A DNA stretch of 64,000 nt from Lentisphaeria bacterium (GTDB lineage Bacteria > Verrucomicrobiota > Lentisphaeria > Victivallales > UBA1829), in contig DPDG01000060.1 in NCBI GenBank assembly GCA_003526375.1, positions 77,524 to 141,523 on the forward strand, written 5' to 3'. The notes under the pieces were generated by a model, which saw only the letters and a list, made by a program, of their open reading frames with translations, was not told where the DNA came from and did no database searches. Shown here piece after piece: positions 1 to 8,188 of the stretch; the stretch's first letter is position 1; every line of letters begins with the position of its first letter. A program made the position numbers and the translations under genes.

Positions 1-37
1 GACTGTCTGTCCAGCGGGGCGGGCAGTCTTTTTTTAT
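1..37 (+). terminator. Rho-independent terminator of an upstream gene outside the window
   Basis: The first bases form a GC-rich stem (outer arms GACTG/CAGTC with inner C/G pairs around an AGCG loop) followed directly by seven T residues on the plus strand. This is the usual shape of an intrinsic terminator. The gene it ends lies to the left of the window. Confidence 0.75.
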
Positions 38-64
38 TGAAAAAAACTGCTTTTCCAATTGCTT

Positions 65-116
65 TTGAAAAGGAAATGCAATATATTTACAGATTAAAAT
101 AATTTAAAAATTAAAT
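65..116 (+). promoter_or_regulatory. Promoter and candidate MarR operator ahead of the efflux operon
   Basis: A possible -35 TTGAAA (65-70) lies 17 bp from a weak -10 TACAGA (88-93). A perfect AT-rich inverted repeat, ATTTAA-AAA-TTAAAT (102-116), lies between it and the ribosome binding site AGGAGGAG (121-128). MarR proteins usually bind such palindromes and repress their own operon, so autorepression is inferred. The promoter boxes are not strong. Confidence 0.4.
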
Positions 117-133
117 ATTGAGGAGGAGTATGG

Positions 134-616
134 ATGAATAACGAGGCAACGGAATGTTGGCGTTTGTTGTTTAATCTTGTGGACGAGCTCCGTGAAGAAG
201 CCGCTCGCCGGAACAGGAATATGGAGATTAGCGAATTTGCTAATGTCACAGTAGGACAGATGCGCATTCTGAAAGCCATTTTCGCTTTTCAGGAGAAGTA
301 TCCGGATGGTGTGATGCTGAAACTGCTGGCGGAAAAGGTGAATCTGACTCCCGGAGCGGCGTCAATCATTGTCGATACTTTGGTGAAACAGGGGGTTCTG
401 GACCGCCGGACCAGCGATGTGGACCGGCGTGCAGTCTGCATCGGGCTTTCCGAGGAAGGCAAGCGGATCGTTGCCTGTTACGGTGATTTCTTCACGGGAG
501 TGACCGGTGAATTCCTTGCCGGGGTCCCGCGCGAGGAATATGAAATCATGATGAAGCTGTTGAATAAATTCAATGATAAGATTTTAAGGATGAAAGAAGA
601 AAATGAAGCTCAGTAA
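134..616 (+). CDS. MarR family transcriptional regulator
   Basis: This 160-residue protein has the length and pattern of a MarR winged-helix repressor. A central helix-turn-helix with wing (about residues 55-105: LAEKVNLTPGAASIIVDTLV, then DRRTSDVDRRAVCIGLSEEG) carries the typical D-x-R-A wing signature, and helices at both ends would form the dimer interface. The start is fixed by AGGAGGAG six bases upstream. It is the first gene of an operon with an RND adaptor and pump and overlaps the adaptor by 14 bp, so it very likely senses a toxic compound and derepresses the pump. The ligand is unknown. Confidence 0.9.
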   Translation: MNNEATECWRLLFNLVDELREEAARRNRNMEISEFANVTVGQMRILKAIFAFQEKYPDGVMLKLLAEKVNLTPGAASIIVDTLVKQGVLDRRTSDVDRRAVCIGLSEEGKRIVACYGDFFTGVTGEFLAGVPREEYEIMMKLLNKFNDKILRMKEENEAQ

Positions 617-1772
617 ACTTGCTTTGCTGTCTGTTGCCGTTGTGATGGGCGGGATCTTGGTGTCGTGTCAGAAAAAAACGCAGGAGAGACGTGTCGTCCC
701 GCCTGCCGTTGTTACGGAATTCACTGTGGATGAGATGCTTCCGCAGGTGACGAAAGAATATGTCGGGCATGTCCGCGCCAAGGGGGAAATTCCGATTCCC
801 GCGCGTATTTCCGGCATTATTGAAAAAATGAATTTCAATGACGGCGATATGGTCAGGAAGGGCGACCTGCTGTTCGAGATCGAGGATGATGAATATGTGG
901 CGAATGTCGCCGCTGCACAGGCTCTTGTCGATCAATACAAGGCGGAGCTTGAGTATGCGGAGACCAATTTCAAGCGCCAGAACACGCTGGCGGAAAAGAA
1001 TGCGACCGCAAGGGCGTCCAAAGATGATGCAGTCCGTCTGTATCATGCGACAAAAGCGAAACTTGCGGAAGCTGAGGCAAAACTCATGAGCGCGAAGATC
1101 GAACTCGGCTACACTAAAATCTATGCCGAAATCGACGGGCGTATGGGAAAGGCGACCTATTCTCCCGGCAACTACGTGACGCCTTCGAGCAATCCATTGG
1201 TGACTCTGGTCCAGGTGACGCCGGTCAATATCCGGTTCCCCGTCAGTGAACGCGACCTGCTGACGATGTTCGGCAGTGTCAAAGGCGTACGCGAAAAAGC
1301 GGAGCTCAGGATACGCACCGCGGACGGCAAGATGCATGACGGCTGGACGGAGCTTCTGCTGGTCGACAACAAGACCGACACTTCCACCGGAACGATTGCG
1401 ATCTGGTTTTCCGCCGACAATACGGATCAGAAACTGATCCCCGGCGGCTTTGTGACCGTTTATCTCAGTGAAAAGACACCGGATAAACTGCCGTTCGTCC
1501 CGAATACAGCGGTCATGACGGACCGGAAAGGAAATTATGTGTATGTGCTTGACGGGGAAAACAAGGTTTCGCGGCGCGATGTGGAGCTGGGGCCGCTGGT
1601 CGAGCTGAATCAGACGATCGCCTCCGGATTGAAAAAAGGGGAACGCGTCGTTGCCACCGGGACTCATAAGACGCGCCCCGGTTTGATTGTGGCACCCGCC
1701 AACGCTCCGAAAGCGGCTCCGGAAAAGAATGCGGATGGTGCGGCGGCTCCCTCCGGGGAGTCCGGGAAATGA
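603..1772 (+). CDS. RND efflux periplasmic adaptor (membrane fusion lipoprotein)
   Basis: The 389-residue protein starts with a lipoprotein signal (lipobox LVSC, Cys about residue 22). It then shows the AcrA/HlyD adaptor order: first half of the lipoyl/barrel-sandwich domain (IPIPARISGIIEKMNFNDGD), an alpha-helical hairpin rich in Ala/Glu/Lys (about 100-165), the second barrel half (DGRMGKATYSPGNYV), a beta-barrel and a membrane-proximal domain. It would link the inner-membrane pump encoded next to an outer-membrane channel. No TolC-like gene is present here. It overlaps marR by 14 bp and the pump gene by ATGA, so the three are translated as one operon. Confidence 0.93.
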   Translation: MKLSKLALLSVAVVMGGILVSCQKKTQERRVVPPAVVTEFTVDEMLPQVTKEYVGHVRAKGEIPIPARISGIIEKMNFNDGDMVRKGDLLFEIEDDEYVANVAAAQALVDQYKAELEYAETNFKRQNTLAEKNATARASKDDAVRLYHATKAKLAEAEAKLMSAKIELGYTKIYAEIDGRMGKATYSPGNYVTPSSNPLVTLVQVTPVNIRFPVSERDLLTMFGSVKGVREKAELRIRTADGKMHDGWTELLLVDNKTDTSTGTIAIWFSADNTDQKLIPGGFVTVYLSEKTPDKLPFVPNTAVMTDRKGNYVYVLDGENKVSRRDVELGPLVELNQTIASGLKKGERVVATGTHKTRPGLIVAPANAPKAAPEKNADGAAAPSGESGK

Positions 1773-4700
1773 TTTCGGAAATTTTCATTGAACGTCCGAA
1801 GCTCGCAATGGTGATTTCCATTGTGATCATGATCGGCGGAATTCTGTGTATCACAAAAGTGCCCGTGGCGGAATATCCCGAAGTGACTCCGCCGCAGATC
1901 AACGTTTCCGCCACATATCCCGGCGCCAGTGCGCAGGTGATTGCGGATACCGTCGCCGCTCCGATTGAGACGGAGGTCAACGGCGTGGAAAACATGATCT
2001 ATTTTTCTTCGCAGTCGGATAACAGCGGCAACTATTCGCTCGACCTGACTTTTGAGCCGGGAACCGATCAGGATATCGCGATGGTCAACGTGCAGAATGC
2101 CGTGAACCGCGCGGAACCTGTTCTGCCGGAAGAAGTGGTGGCGCTGGGGTTGAAGGTGAGAAAGAGAAGCGGAGACATGCTCGGCGTGTTCGTCTTTACG
2201 GCGGATGAGGGGACGATGTCGCGTCTCGAACTCAGCAACTATGTCGCCCGGAATGTCCGCGAACCGATTGCCCGTGTGCCGGGGGTGGCGCAGGCGTATA
2301 TTTTCGGCGAGCTGAAATACAGTATGCGCATCTGGCTTGATCCGCTCAAGATGTCGGCGATGAACATCAGCGTGGACGAAGTGGCGTCGGCGATCACCAG
2401 CCAGAATCTTCAGGCTGCGGCAGGTGCCGTCGGAACCGAGTTCAGCCATGACAAGATGCAGTTCAAAGTCAACGTCGTGGGACGCCTGAGCAGTGTTGAT
2501 GAATTCAAGAACATCGTCGTCAGAAGCGGAGATATGGCGCGGCAGGTGCGTATCGGCGATATTGCGCGTGTGGAGCTCGGTTCGGACTCCTATTCCGGCT
2601 CCAGCTACTACAACGGCAAGGAATGCATCGGCATGGCGATCTACCGCAACAACAACGCCAACGCGTTGAACGTGATCAATGCCGTGAAAGCGGAATTGAA
2701 AAGCCTCAGCCATTATTTCCCGCCGGGCGTCAATTACCTGATGTCCTACGACCCCACCAGCTTCATCCGCGCGGCAATGGCGGAAATCATCGAGACGCTT
2801 CTCATTACCTTTGTCCTTGTGGTGCTGATCACCTATCTGTTCCTTCAGGACTGGCGCGCCACGCTGATCCCGACTCTGGCGATTCCCGTGGCTCTGGTCG
2901 GAACCTTCGTGTTCATGGTTGCGCTGGGAATGAGCATGAATATTCTGACGATGTTCGCCTTGATTCTGGTGATCGGGTCTCTGGTCGATGATGCGATCAT
3001 CGTCGTGGAAAACACGATGCGTCTGATTGAGGAGGAGAAGCTTTCTCCGAAAGAGGCGGCGGTCAAAAGTATGCGGCAGATCACCGGTGCGATTATCGCA
3101 ACGACGCTGGTTACGGTGGCGATCTATGCACCGATCGGTTTCTATGGAGGCATGGTCGGGACGATTTACATGCAGTTCTCGATCACGATCTGTATTTCGC
3201 TGATCCTGTCGGCTGTCGTCGCTCTCTCTCTGAGCCCGGCGCTGTGCGCGCTGATTCTGCGTCCGCATCAGGAGCCGGCGGCGATTTTCAAACCTTTCAA
3301 CATCTGCCTTGACTTTTCCAAGAACATATTCCTTTCCTGCGCGGCGTTTCTGGTCCGCAGGATTCTGTTGACCGTTGTGCTGTTCGGGGCGGTTCTCGCA
3401 TTGAACTACATTATCTTCGACCGGACTCCGACGGCGTTTCTGCCGCAGGAGGACAAGGGTGCGATTCTGGCGGAAATCGAACTGCCGCCGGGGTCTTCCC
3501 TGATCCGCACGAACAAGGCTCTGCTTGATGCCGCGGGCAAGTTCGGGAAGCTGGATGGCGTCAAGGCGGTTTTCTGCGTCAGCGGATTCAGCTTCATGAG
3601 CGGAAACGGCGAAAACGTCGGCATTCTGATTCTGACTCTGGATGACTGGAGCAAAAGAAAGACGCCGGAACTTTCGATTGATGCCATTTATGCAAAAGCG
3701 CAGGCAATCGGCTCCCAGCTTCCCGATGCCCGTGTCGATGCGTTCATTCCGCCCGCCATCATGGGGCTGGGCGTGACCGGCGGCGTGACATTTGTGCTGG
3801 AAGACGTTCAGGGACGCTCCGCACAGGAACTTGCCAACGTGCTTTATCCGTTCATCGCGGAACTCAATTCCCTGCCGGATGTCCAGTATGCGTTCAGCAA
3901 GTTCGACGTGAATACACCGCAGATTGAGCTGACGCTCGACCGCAAGAAAGCCGAGGCTCTCGGCGTGCCCGTCAAACGGGTATTCGCCGCCTTGCAGTAT
4001 AACCTTGCATCGACCCCGGTCAATGACTTCAATATCGGCGGTTTTACCTACAAGGTGAAAATGCAGTCGGATGTAAAGGAGCGCCGCGACATCCGCAATA
4101 TCGAACAGCTTCTTGTCCAGAGCGATAACGGCGGCATGGTGCCGCTGAGTTCGGTCGCGACCGTGAAATACATCTCCGGCCCGCGCCAGATTGCGCGTTT
4201 CACGCAGTATCTGAATGCTTCGGTCGCCGTGATGGGCAAGCCGTTCGTCAGCAGCGGCTCCCTGATGCAGCAGATACAGAAACTGGCGGATGAAAAACTG
4301 CCGGAAGGCTACCGCATTGCATGGACGGATATGAGTTATCAGGAGGCGCACAACCAGGGCAAGATCGGCGCTCTGCTGGCGCTGGCGTTCATCTTCGGCT
4401 ATCTGTTCCTTGTCGGACAATATGAGAGCTGGACGATTCCCGTGCCAGTGATTCTTTCCGTTGCCGTGGCGACACTGGGCGGTTTCATCGGGCTGTTCAT
4501 CTGGAATCTGCCGTTGAGTATTTATGCACAGCTGGGGCTGGTCATGCTGATCGGGCTTGCCAGCAAGAATGCGATTCTGATGGTGGAGTTCGCAAAACAG
4601 GAGCGTGAAGCCGGCGTCGGGATCGACGAAGCGGCAATCGGCGGCGGGCGTGCCCGCTACCGCGCGGTTCTGATGACGGCATACTCGTTCGTGATCGGCG

Positions 4701-4879
4701 TCTTCCCGATGGTGATTGCGACTGGCGCGGGAGCCGGAAGCCGCCGGGCGATCGGCGTGACGACTTTCTGCGGCATGGTGCTTGCCACGCTGGTCGGTAT
4801 TGTATTTATCCCCGCATTGTATTCCATCTGCCAGCGTTTGCGCGAAAAAGGACATGCAATGTTTGAGAAGCACAAGTAA
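1769..4879 (+). CDS. RND multidrug efflux pump (HAE1 family, AcrB-like)
   Basis: At 1036 residues this matches the family length. It has the N-terminal inner-membrane helix (PKLAMVISIVIMIGGILCI), two large periplasmic loops and twelve expected membrane helices. The proton-relay residues are visible: the Asp pair in helix 4 (GSLVDDAIIVVEN) and a Lys in helix 10 (GLASKNAILMVEFAKQ). These place it in the hydrophobe/amphiphile HAE1 group rather than the metal-exporting HME group. It is coupled to the adaptor gene through an ATGA overlap and is the last gene of the marR operon. Substrates cannot be read from the sequence. Confidence 0.95.
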   Translation: MISEIFIERPKLAMVISIVIMIGGILCITKVPVAEYPEVTPPQINVSATYPGASAQVIADTVAAPIETEVNGVENMIYFSSQSDNSGNYSLDLTFEPGTDQDIAMVNVQNAVNRAEPVLPEEVVALGLKVRKRSGDMLGVFVFTADEGTMSRLELSNYVARNVREPIARVPGVAQAYIFGELKYSMRIWLDPLKMSAMNISVDEVASAITSQNLQAAAGAVGTEFSHDKMQFKVNVVGRLSSVDEFKNIVVRSGDMARQVRIGDIARVELGSDSYSGSSYYNGKECIGMAIYRNNNANALNVINAVKAELKSLSHYFPPGVNYLMSYDPTSFIRAAMAEIIETLLITFVLVVLITYLFLQDWRATLIPTLAIPVALVGTFVFMVALGMSMNILTMFALILVIGSLVDDAIIVVENTMRLIEEEKLSPKEAAVKSMRQITGAIIATTLVTVAIYAPIGFYGGMVGTIYMQFSITICISLILSAVVALSLSPALCALILRPHQEPAAIFKPFNICLDFSKNIFLSCAAFLVRRILLTVVLFGAVLALNYIIFDRTPTAFLPQEDKGAILAEIELPPGSSLIRTNKALLDAAGKFGKLDGVKAVFCVSGFSFMSGNGENVGILILTLDDWSKRKTPELSIDAIYAKAQAIGSQLPDARVDAFIPPAIMGLGVTGGVTFVLEDVQGRSAQELANVLYPFIAELNSLPDVQYAFSKFDVNTPQIELTLDRKKAEALGVPVKRVFAALQYNLASTPVNDFNIGGFTYKVKMQSDVKERRDIRNIEQLLVQSDNGGMVPLSSVATVKYISGPRQIARFTQYLNASVAVMGKPFVSSGSLMQQIQKLADEKLPEGYRIAWTDMSYQEAHNQGKIGALLALAFIFGYLFLVGQYESWTIPVPVILSVAVATLGGFIGLFIWNLPLSIYAQLGLVMLIGLASKNAILMVEFAKQEREAGVGIDEAAIGGGRARYRAVLMTAYSFVIGVFPMVIATGAGAGSRRAIGVTTFCGMVLATLVGIVFIPALYSICQRLREKGHAMFEKHK

Positions 4880-4908
4880 GAAATCCCCCGGGGGGGGACC
4901 ATATGAGA

Positions 4909-4946
4909 GAAGCGGCTTTCCGCGTTTTGCGGCAAAGCCGTTTTTC
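4909..4946 (+). terminator. Terminator after the efflux operon
   Basis: The arms CGGCTTT-CCGC and GCGG-CAAAGCCG fold into a strong hairpin with a small loop, followed by a T-rich run. It lies about 30 bp after the pump stop codon. Confidence 0.75.
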
Positions 4947-5069
4947 TTATGATATATTTTGCAGTTGCGTTCAATAAAAAAATGGGCTCATGTGTCCATA
5001 TCGAGTTACGGTTTCGGCGAGGAGTGCCCGGCGTCTCGTTTTTTTTTGCGATAAAGTTCTTTTTTTGAT

Positions 5070-5098
5070 TTGACATCCTGTTTTTCCGGTGTTAGGTT
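5070..5098 (+). promoter_or_regulatory. Sigma-70-type promoter for the zinc-ribbon gene
   Basis: TTGACA (5070-5075) is separated by 17 bp from TAGGTT (5093-5098), about 45 bp before the chosen start codon. Confidence 0.55.
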
Positions 5099-5142
5099 CT
5101 TTTGCAGATGAGAAAACAACGATTAACGTGGGAGGCATACCC

Positions 5143-5682
5143 ATGGCTGAAACTGATCTCCTTGTTTCCTGTCCGCACTGCAAAACGCAGTATCACGTCT
5201 CGCCGGACCTTCTCGGCCAGAGAGCCGAATGTCCCCGGTGCGCCAGACAATTCACTATGGCTCCTTTGAGTGATGAACCGCTCAAGCCGGAAGCTCCTCC
5301 TCCGGAAGAAGTTGTGCCGGAACAACAGTCATTCCGTCCGCCCGGCAGCGCGATTGTTTCCTGCGTTTCCTGCGGAGTGAAGTATGATGTGCCTGTCGAG
5401 TTTCTTGGAGACTCCGCGGAATGCAGTGAATGCGGAGAACTCTTTACACTTGCGGAGGACCCGGAAGCCGTTTCCGATACTACAGAAGTGATTTCCGCCA
5501 AAGCGGAACTGGATGAAAATGAGAATCTGGTCAGATTCTGCCGGAAGAAAGTCGGGATGCTGCCGAATGTCAAGGATCGTTTTTCCGTGGCTGTGGTATC
5601 GACTCATTCCAGTCTCGATATTCCCAGAGAGATGATTCCTCCTCCGCCGCCGAAGAAAAAATGGTGGCAGTTCTGGAAATAA
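5143..5682 (+). CDS. Double MJ0042-type zinc-ribbon protein with Pro/Trp-rich tail
   Basis: The 179-residue protein carries two short zinc ribbons: CPHC...CPRC near residue 9 and CVSC...CSEC near residue 75, both with the GQRAECPRC-like second half of MJ0042-type ribbons. An acidic, low-complexity stretch follows, and the protein ends in PPPPPKKKWWQFWK. No membrane segment or enzyme domain is visible. The start is set by GGGAGG eight bases upstream of ATG; a longer GTG-initiated reading has no ribosome binding site. It is a single-gene unit between its own promoter and a shared terminator. Function is unknown; the ribbons could bind protein or nucleic acid, and the basic aromatic tail might contact membrane or partners. 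Confidence 0.8.
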   Translation: MAETDLLVSCPHCKTQYHVSPDLLGQRAECPRCARQFTMAPLSDEPLKPEAPPPEEVVPEQQSFRPPGSAIVSCVSCGVKYDVPVEFLGDSAECSECGELFTLAEDPEAVSDTTEVISAKAELDENENLVRFCRKKVGMLPNVKDRFSVAVVSTHSSLDIPREMIPPPPPKKKWWQFWK

Positions 5683-5690
5683 AGCAGAAA

Positions 5691-5733
5691 AAAACGGGCG
5701 GCACCGGAATTCAGATTCCATTGCCGCCCGTTT
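5691..5733. terminator. Bidirectional terminator between convergent genes
   Basis: Perfect 12-bp arms (AAACGGGCGGCA and TGCCGCCCGTTT) lie between the convergent zinc-ribbon and lpxD genes. A-rich sequence on one side and T residues on the other let it work for both strands. Confidence 0.85.
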
Positions 5734-5750
5734 CCGCGATTTCCGAAGTA

Positions 5751-6797
5751 TTATTCGGTCTTGTTCTCTTTTTCCGCGAGAAGCGCTTCCAGTTTTTCAA
5801 GGCGTGCGGTCAGTTTGCGTACCTTGCGCGGAAGCATATGCCGCTCGATGAAGTCTTCTTCGCTTTCGGCAGGGGTGCCGAAAACCATTGCACCCGGGGA
5901 AACACTGCGCTGAACGGCGGAGGCTCCCGCAACCTTGGACCCGTCTCCGAGCGTAATATGTCCGTTGACGCCGGATTGCGCGGCAACGATTACGCCGCGG
6001 CCGATTTCAGCGCTGCCGGCGATTCCGCACTGCCCGATCAGAGCGGAGGAATCCCCGACGATGACATTGTGGGCGACATGTACCAGATTGTCGATCTTGA
6101 CGCCTTTCTTGATCCAGGTCTTTCCGAACCGTGCGCGGTCGATTGTGCTGTTTGCGCCGATCTCCACGTCGTTGTCGATCTGGACAATTCCGTTCTGCGG
6201 CACCTTCACGAGACCCGTGAAAGTCGTATTATAGCCGAACCCGTCCGCGCCGATTGTGGCTCCCGCATGGATGATGATTTTGCTGCCGAGCTTGCAGTAG
6301 CGCATGATTGAGACATTCGGATAGATGAGGCAGTTTTCCCCGATCGTAACGAAGGGACCGACATACACGCAGGCATTGATCACCGTTCCTTTGCCGATGA
6401 CCGCTCCTTCTTCAATGACGGCGGTCGGTCCGATATAGACATCCTCCGCGATTTTCGCAGAGGGGTGAACGACTGCGGACGGATGGATTCCCGGCGTATA
6501 TTGAATCGGCGCCGGCGCAAAAACATTGCAGATTTTCGTGAATGCCTTGTCCGGATTCTGGCAGAGAATGAGAGTCTGCCCCTCTTTCGGCTCGAATTTC
6601 CAGTCGGAGACAACGAGTATTACGCCTGCCTTGCCGGCATCCATCTGGCTGCGGTATTTGATGTTGCTCAGGAAGGACGCTTCGGCGGCAGTGGCAAGTT
6701 TCAGGGAGTTGACGCCTGTGATTTCAGCGTCAGGATTGCCCTTGACAACGCCATTTACCATTTCCGCGAGTTCGGATACTTTATATGATTTTTCCAT
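5751..6797 (-). CDS. lpxD: UDP-3-O-(3-hydroxyacyl)glucosamine N-acyltransferase
   Basis: The 348-residue protein adds the N-linked acyl chain in lipid A synthesis in the cytoplasm. It has the LpxD N-terminal domain (about 1-95) followed by a left-handed beta-helix of hexapeptide repeats (IGPTAVIEEGAVIGKGTVIN and onward). The catalytic-His region NLVHVAHNVIVGD and the family motif GADGFGY are present, and a charged C-terminal helix closes the protein. The start is ATG at 6797 with AGGACC upstream; a longer in-frame reading adds a non-homologous basic leader. It follows a Skp-like gene by 19 bp, the same neighbourhood as in many Gram-negatives, and its presence implies a lipid A-containing outer membrane. 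Confidence 0.97.
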   Translation of the reverse strand: MEKSYKVSELAEMVNGVVKGNPDAEITGVNSLKLATAAEASFLSNIKYRSQMDAGKAGVILVVSDWKFEPKEGQTLILCQNPDKAFTKICNVFAPAPIQYTPGIHPSAVVHPSAKIAEDVYIGPTAVIEEGAVIGKGTVINACVYVGPFVTIGENCLIYPNVSIMRYCKLGSKIIIHAGATIGADGFGYNTTFTGLVKVPQNGIVQIDNDVEIGANSTIDRARFGKTWIKKGVKIDNLVHVAHNVIVGDSSALIGQCGIAGSAEIGRGVIVAAQSGVNGHITLGDGSKVAGASAVQRSVSPGAMVFGTPAESEEDFIERHMLPRKVRKLTARLEKLEALLAEKENKTE

Positions 6798-6816
6798 GAT
6801 GACAGGTCCTGTTATG

Positions 6817-7401
6817 TTATTGGTTGCTTTTTTCTTTTTCATTGAAACCCGTATTGAGTGTTTTGATGACGGGAGTCGTGATATCAAGAATGGGATTGTG
6901 ATAAATCACGGTCGGGATGTTGTTGAGGGTTTTCCCCGATTTATCGAGAACGAGCATGTAACCTTCCGTCACACACTTTGCCGCGACGACCTTTTCAATA
7001 TCCTTGATGATTCCGTCCCGCATTTTCTCATATTCCGCGCGCAGTTCCGCCTGCTTTTCCCGGTTGTAGTCGCGGAGTTCCTTTTCCTTTGCCGTGACCT
7101 GCGCATACTTGTCCGCGGCGTTCAGACGGCGGTTCTCCCGTTCCGCGGCGGTAAAAGCCATGTTCTGGGAGGCGTCGCGGAGGTCTTTGAACTCCTCCTG
7201 AAGTTTTTTGAGCTGGTCGCTGAGACGTGTGGAATAATCCTTGAAGATTTCCGCCTGCTTTTTGAGTTTTGCCTCGTTGATCTTGGTTTTACTGTATTCC
7301 TGGAATACGCGCCCCATGTCAATTACCGCAATTTTCATTTCCGCGGCGGAAAGAGAAACCGCACAAAACGCACATGCCAGCATCAAGAGCCATTTTTTCA
7401 T
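6817..7401 (-). CDS. Skp/OmpH family periplasmic chaperone
   Basis: The 194-residue protein has a cleavable signal peptide (cleavage near LSAAEMK), the OmpH start IAVIDMGRVFQEY, and then a long charged coiled-coil (about 45-150) as in the tentacles of Skp. Skp holds unfolded outer-membrane proteins in the periplasm. It is directly upstream of lpxD in the same operon, an arrangement conserved in many Gram-negative bacteria. No bamA lies in this window. Confidence 0.92.
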   Translation of the reverse strand: MKKWLLMLACAFCAVSLSAAEMKIAVIDMGRVFQEYSKTKINEAKLKKQAEIFKDYSTRLSDQLKKLQEEFKDLRDASQNMAFTAAERENRRLNAADKYAQVTAKEKELRDYNREKQAELRAEYEKMRDGIIKDIEKVVAAKCVTEGYMLVLDKSGKTLNNIPTVIYHNPILDITTPVIKTLNTGFNEKEKSNQ

Positions 7402-7505
7402 TTTTCAGCCTTTCATTAAGTTAAACCTCATAGTTTATACGCGGAAGTGCGAAAAGTCAATAGAGGGTAGGGCGGAGTCGCTCTTTTTTTAGTTAAGATG
7501 CAATG

Positions 7506-7546
7506 AAAAAACGGCAATGCTGCGGATTCATTCCCTGCATTGCCGG
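7506..7546 (-). terminator. Terminator of the META-domain gene
   Basis: Arms CGGCAATG and CATTGCCG (7512-7519 and 7538-7545) form a hairpin that on the minus strand is followed by six T residues, just past the META-gene stop codon. Confidence 0.8.
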
Positions 7547-7555
7547 TGTGTCGCC

Positions 7556-8032
7556 TTATTCTTGTGCGGCGGTCAGCACCGCAACAACTTTGCCGCTGGA
7601 TTTCAGCAGGAGCCTGCCGCCTGTGATCTCATAGGAATCGACGGAGGCAAGAGCTTTCAGGAACGCCGTTTCGTAATCAAGACCGGGGCCGGCCATCATG
7701 GTGCAGCCGAGCGGATTGAATTTCAGCTTGCAGTCGTTTGCCATGATCTCGGCTGTCCCGAAATAATTGTTGACTCCGGCGCAGCCGTGAACTTTGCCGC
7801 CTTCGGCGAGAACCAGAGTAACAGGTTTGCCCGGCTTTTCCGCATTTGCCTTGACGCCGGAAAGCGATGCAAGGTCCAGAGTCCATGTGGAACCCGTCAG
7901 GTCGCAGCGGGAGACTGCGGAGGCGCATGCCTGATAATGGCAGTGTTTTTTGCAGCACCCCTGTGTCAGAAGCAGAGCGGCGGAGAGCAGGGCGGTACCG
8001 ACCGCCAGTGTGAACAGTTTTGCGTGTTTCAT
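7556..8032 (-). CDS. META/HslJ-like domain lipoprotein
   Basis: The 158-residue protein has a lipoprotein signal peptide (lipobox near LTQGC) and a short Cys/His-rich linker (CCKKHCHYQAC). A META domain follows: LTGSTWTLDLASLSG, GCAGVNNYFGTAEI and LGCTMMAGPGLDYETAFLKAL match the family's W-x-L, G-x-x-G-C-N-x-Y and T-[RM]-M-A landmarks. HslJ-type proteins are outer-membrane or periplasmic proteins linked to stress tolerance; the biochemical role is unknown. It stands alone, with its own terminator. Confidence 0.85.
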   Translation of the reverse strand: MKHAKLFTLAVGTALLSAALLLTQGCCKKHCHYQACASAVSRCDLTGSTWTLDLASLSGVKANAEKPGKPVTLVLAEGGKVHGCAGVNNYFGTAEIMANDCKLKFNPLGCTMMAGPGLDYETAFLKALASVDSYEITGGRLLLKSSGKVVAVLTAAQE

Positions 8033-8125
8033 TTGAAAAACTCCTTTCAGGTTACTAATGTCTGTGACGATTGAGAACTCTTTTTCTTAGAAGAAAAGAC
8101 CGGATTTCACCCTTTTATCCGGAAA

Positions 8126-8163
8126 AAGAAAAACCTGTCCCCGTTTTACCGGAAGACAGGTTT
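8126..8163 (-). terminator. Terminator of pnp
   Basis: Perfect arms AAACCTGTC/GACAGGTTT (8131-8139 and 8155-8163) are followed on the minus strand by a T-rich run. It lies 26 bp after the pnp stop codon. Confidence 0.85.
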
Positions 8164-8188
8164 CTGTTTTCAACATGGGAAGAAACAA

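Noticed and set aside
1664..4873. Very long open frame on the minus strand opposite the RND pump (over 1000 codons)
   Set aside because: It is rich in His, Arg and Asp with no family pattern, and is the antisense shadow of a clear RND pump gene with biased third-codon positions.
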